Source of the DNA: an uncultured Succinivibrio sp.
Lineage (GTDB): Bacteria; Pseudomonadota; Gammaproteobacteria; Enterobacterales; Succinivibrionaceae
Length of the DNA stretch: 64,000 nucleotides
Direction: 5' to 3'
Assembly (NCBI GenBank): GCA_900770725.1
Contig: CAAGLL010000019.1
Coordinates: 1 to 64,000, forward strand
Both the position numbers and the translations under genes were made by a program. Shown here piece by piece: positions 62,755-64,000 of the stretch (its first letter is position 1; each line of letters begins with the position of its first letter). Below the pieces are notes generated by a model. The model had not been told where the DNA came from. It did no database searches and worked only from the letters and a program-made list of their open reading frames with translations.

Positions 62755-63558
62755 TCAGTGGTGGATGAAGCGCGGGAAGTCCTCGTCGCTGCGCAGCGTG
62801 AGGACCTCGCAGCCGTCGTCGGTCACGAGCAGCGTGTGCTCGAACTGGGCCGAAGGCTGGTGGTCGGCGGTGGTCACCGTCCACCCGTTCTTGTGGTTGA
62901 TCCTGCACTTCCACGTGCCGGCGTTGATCATCGGCTCGATGGTGAAGCACATGCCCTTCTCCAGGAGCAGGTCGTAGTCGTTGCGGTAGTGGAGCACCTG
63001 GGGATCCTCGTGGAACCCCAGTCCGATGCCGTGGCCGCAGTAGTCGCGGACGATGGAGAACTTGTAGCGGTCGGCGACCTTCTGGATGGCGTCGCCCACC
63101 TCGGTGAGGTTGGCGCCCGGGCGCACGGTCCTGATGGCGTCGTACATCGACTCCTGGGTGCACTTGACGAGCATCTGGTTGCGCAGCGAGGTCTCGCCAC
63201 CGACGACGTACATCATCGAGGTGTCGCCGTGGTAGCCGTCCTTGCGCACCGTCACGTCGATGTTGACGATGTCGCCGTTGTGCAGGCGCTGCATGCCGGG
63301 GATCCCGTGGCAGACCACCTCGTTTACGCTGATGCAGGTGGCCTTGGGGTAGCCCTCGTACCCGAGGTCGGCGGACTCGGCGTGCTCGGTGTTCTCGATG
63401 TAGTCGAGCATGCGGTCGTCAAGCTCGCCCGTGGTCACGCCGGCCTTCACCAGCGGCGCGACAAACTCCAGGACCTGCGCGGCGAGCTTGCCGGCAACGC
63501 GCATCTTCTCGATCTCGGAGGGCGACTTGAGCGATATTTCCAACTTCCTGTTTCTCAT
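62755..63558 (-). CDS. map: Methionine aminopeptidase type I
   Basis: Removes N-terminal Met from nascent proteins; essential. 267 residues from ATG 63558. Metal ligands are in place: NIDVTVRKDGYHGDTSMMYVV (Asp, Asp), YCGHGIGLGFHEDPQVLHY (His), CFTIEPMIN (Glu) and AQFEHTLLV (Glu); VNEVVCHGIP carries the active-site His. Divergent from rpsB, as in most gammaproteobacteria. Confidence 0.97.
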   Translation of the reverse strand: MRNRKLEISLKSPSEIEKMRVAGKLAAQVLEFVAPLVKAGVTTGELDDRMLDYIENTEHAESADLGYEGYPKATCISVNEVVCHGIPGMQRLHNGDIVNIDVTVRKDGYHGDTSMMYVVGGETSLRNQMLVKCTQESMYDAIRTVRPGANLTEVGDAIQKVADRYKFSIVRDYCGHGIGLGFHEDPQVLHYRNDYDLLLEKGMCFTIEPMINAGTWKCRINHKNGWTVTTADHQPSAQFEHTLLVTDDGCEVLTLRSDEDFPRFIHH

Positions 63559-63791
63559 CTTTAACCTGTGCTGCAATTGAGCCTTGAACCAAGTATACCC
63601 ACGGCGGGCGCAGCCATGTGTCCGACAAGCGGCCGCAAGCATGGCCGCCCTGCCTTGGGTGGCCGAATTTTATACGATGGGGGCGCCTTGGGGCGCAGGA
63701 GGCGCTAATCATTTGCGCGTAGGGCTGGACGACTGGCGCAACTTGCTGTATTTAAAAGATAAAGCTGCCGCAGTTCCTTTTGCGTTCCGCC

Positions 63792-63821
63792 TTGGAAAAG
63801 CGCTTTCCTTCATGGTAGAAT
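63792..63821 (+). promoter_or_regulatory. Promoter of rpsB
   Basis: TTGGAA, 18-base spacer, TAGAAT. The spacer contains the palindrome AAAGCGCTTT, and CTTTCCTTCATG-type sequence before the -10 is typical of rpsB promoters in this class. The remaining map-rpsB gap (63559-63791) has no gene. Confidence 0.7.
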
Positions 63822-63889
63822 ACAGTGCTTTTGTGTCTTTGGCACCAAAGCAAATTTTTGATTCTTTTGTAAAACACACACTGTCCATC

Positions 63890-63960
63890 CAACACGCGCC
63901 CAGGGTGCCGCAAATGCGGTCGGGCATGTGGGGCAGTGGAGGCACAACCCTTTAAGAGGT
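63890..63960 (+). other. rpsB 5' leader (t44-region / S2 autoregulation candidate)
   Basis: After an AT-rich stretch the leader becomes structured: GTGCCGC-AAAT-GCGG, GGGCATGTGGGG, CAGTGGAGGCACAAC, ending at AAGAGG before the start. In gammaproteobacteria this position holds a conserved RNA (listed as t44) through which S2 represses its own operon. Identified by position and foldability only. Confidence 0.45.
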
Positions 63961-63967
63961 ATAGAAA

Positions 63968-64000
63968 ATGTCATCTGTCACCATGCGCGACATGCTCAAG
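63968..64000 (+). CDS. rpsB: 30S ribosomal protein S2, first 11 codons (cut by window edge)
   Basis: ATG 63968 with AAGAGG upstream reads MSSVTMRDMLK, the normal S2 N terminus (VSMRDMLKAGVHFGHQ in E. coli). Start of the rpsB-tsf operon, divergent from map. Confidence 0.9.
   Translation, partial: MSSVTMRDMLK

Overview
This window looks like chromosome from a G+C-rich (about two thirds by eye) gammaproteobacterium with a sodium-pumping NADH dehydrogenase and a polar-type flagellum. The pointers are nqrABCDEF, the FlgO/FlgP/FlgT ring proteins, the sigma-54-dependent FlrB/FlrC pair, a Maf-1 flagellin glycosyltransferase, lolCDE, and the gene order dapD-glnD-map facing rpsB. This combination is typical of the Vibrionales/Aeromonadales/Alteromonadales side of the class. 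A high-GC member of the Aeromonadales (for example Succinivibrionaceae) is possible, but that is inference.

Layout. 1-4.4 kb: start of hldE, a sugar-porter MFS gene, a metQ-msrA operon preceded by a Met/Cys-rich leader peptide and terminator hairpin, and a class I glutamine-amidotransferase-like hydrolase. 4.4-8.1 kb (minus strand): maf-1, a FliT-like gene and fliS behind a sigma-54 promoter, then an isolated unit for a 46-residue arginine-rich protein. 8.3-15.3 kb: purL, a LysR regulator, a membrane metallophosphoesterase and two paralogous small membrane proteins. 15.5-19 kb: flrB-flrC with a TRAP-type binding lipoprotein overlapping the end of flrC. 19-29 kb: tRNA-Arg(CCU), flgT facing flgO-flgP-flgN, an SSB-like plus CobS/MoxR-like ATPase pair, then flgM, flgA, cheV and an unusually long cheR. 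29-40.4 kb: cbiB-like, mtnN, glgC, an acyltransferase with a pilin-like exported protein, slyD, thiI, yajL and lolCDE. 40.6-49 kb: pheST, xseB-ispA-dxs, yajQ, ampG. 49-55.2 kb: nqrA-F. 55.3-59.1 kb: a large exported protein of unknown function and a solitary adenine DNA methyltransferase. 59.2-64 kb: dapD, glnD, map and the first codons of rpsB.

How parts work together. Four sigma-54-type promoters (7772, 14964, 15451, 21099) tie fliS, a small membrane protein, flrBC and flgOP to one flagellar regulatory tier. The metQ-msrA unit joins methionine uptake with repair of oxidised methionine. Its 5' leader reads like a translation-controlled attenuator whose control codons are Met and Cys. I rate it the most likely new system here. 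Other accessory points are the SSB/ATPase pair inside the flagellar cluster, the solitary methyltransferase, the TRAP binding protein coupled to flrC, and the two small membrane proteins upstream of flrBC.
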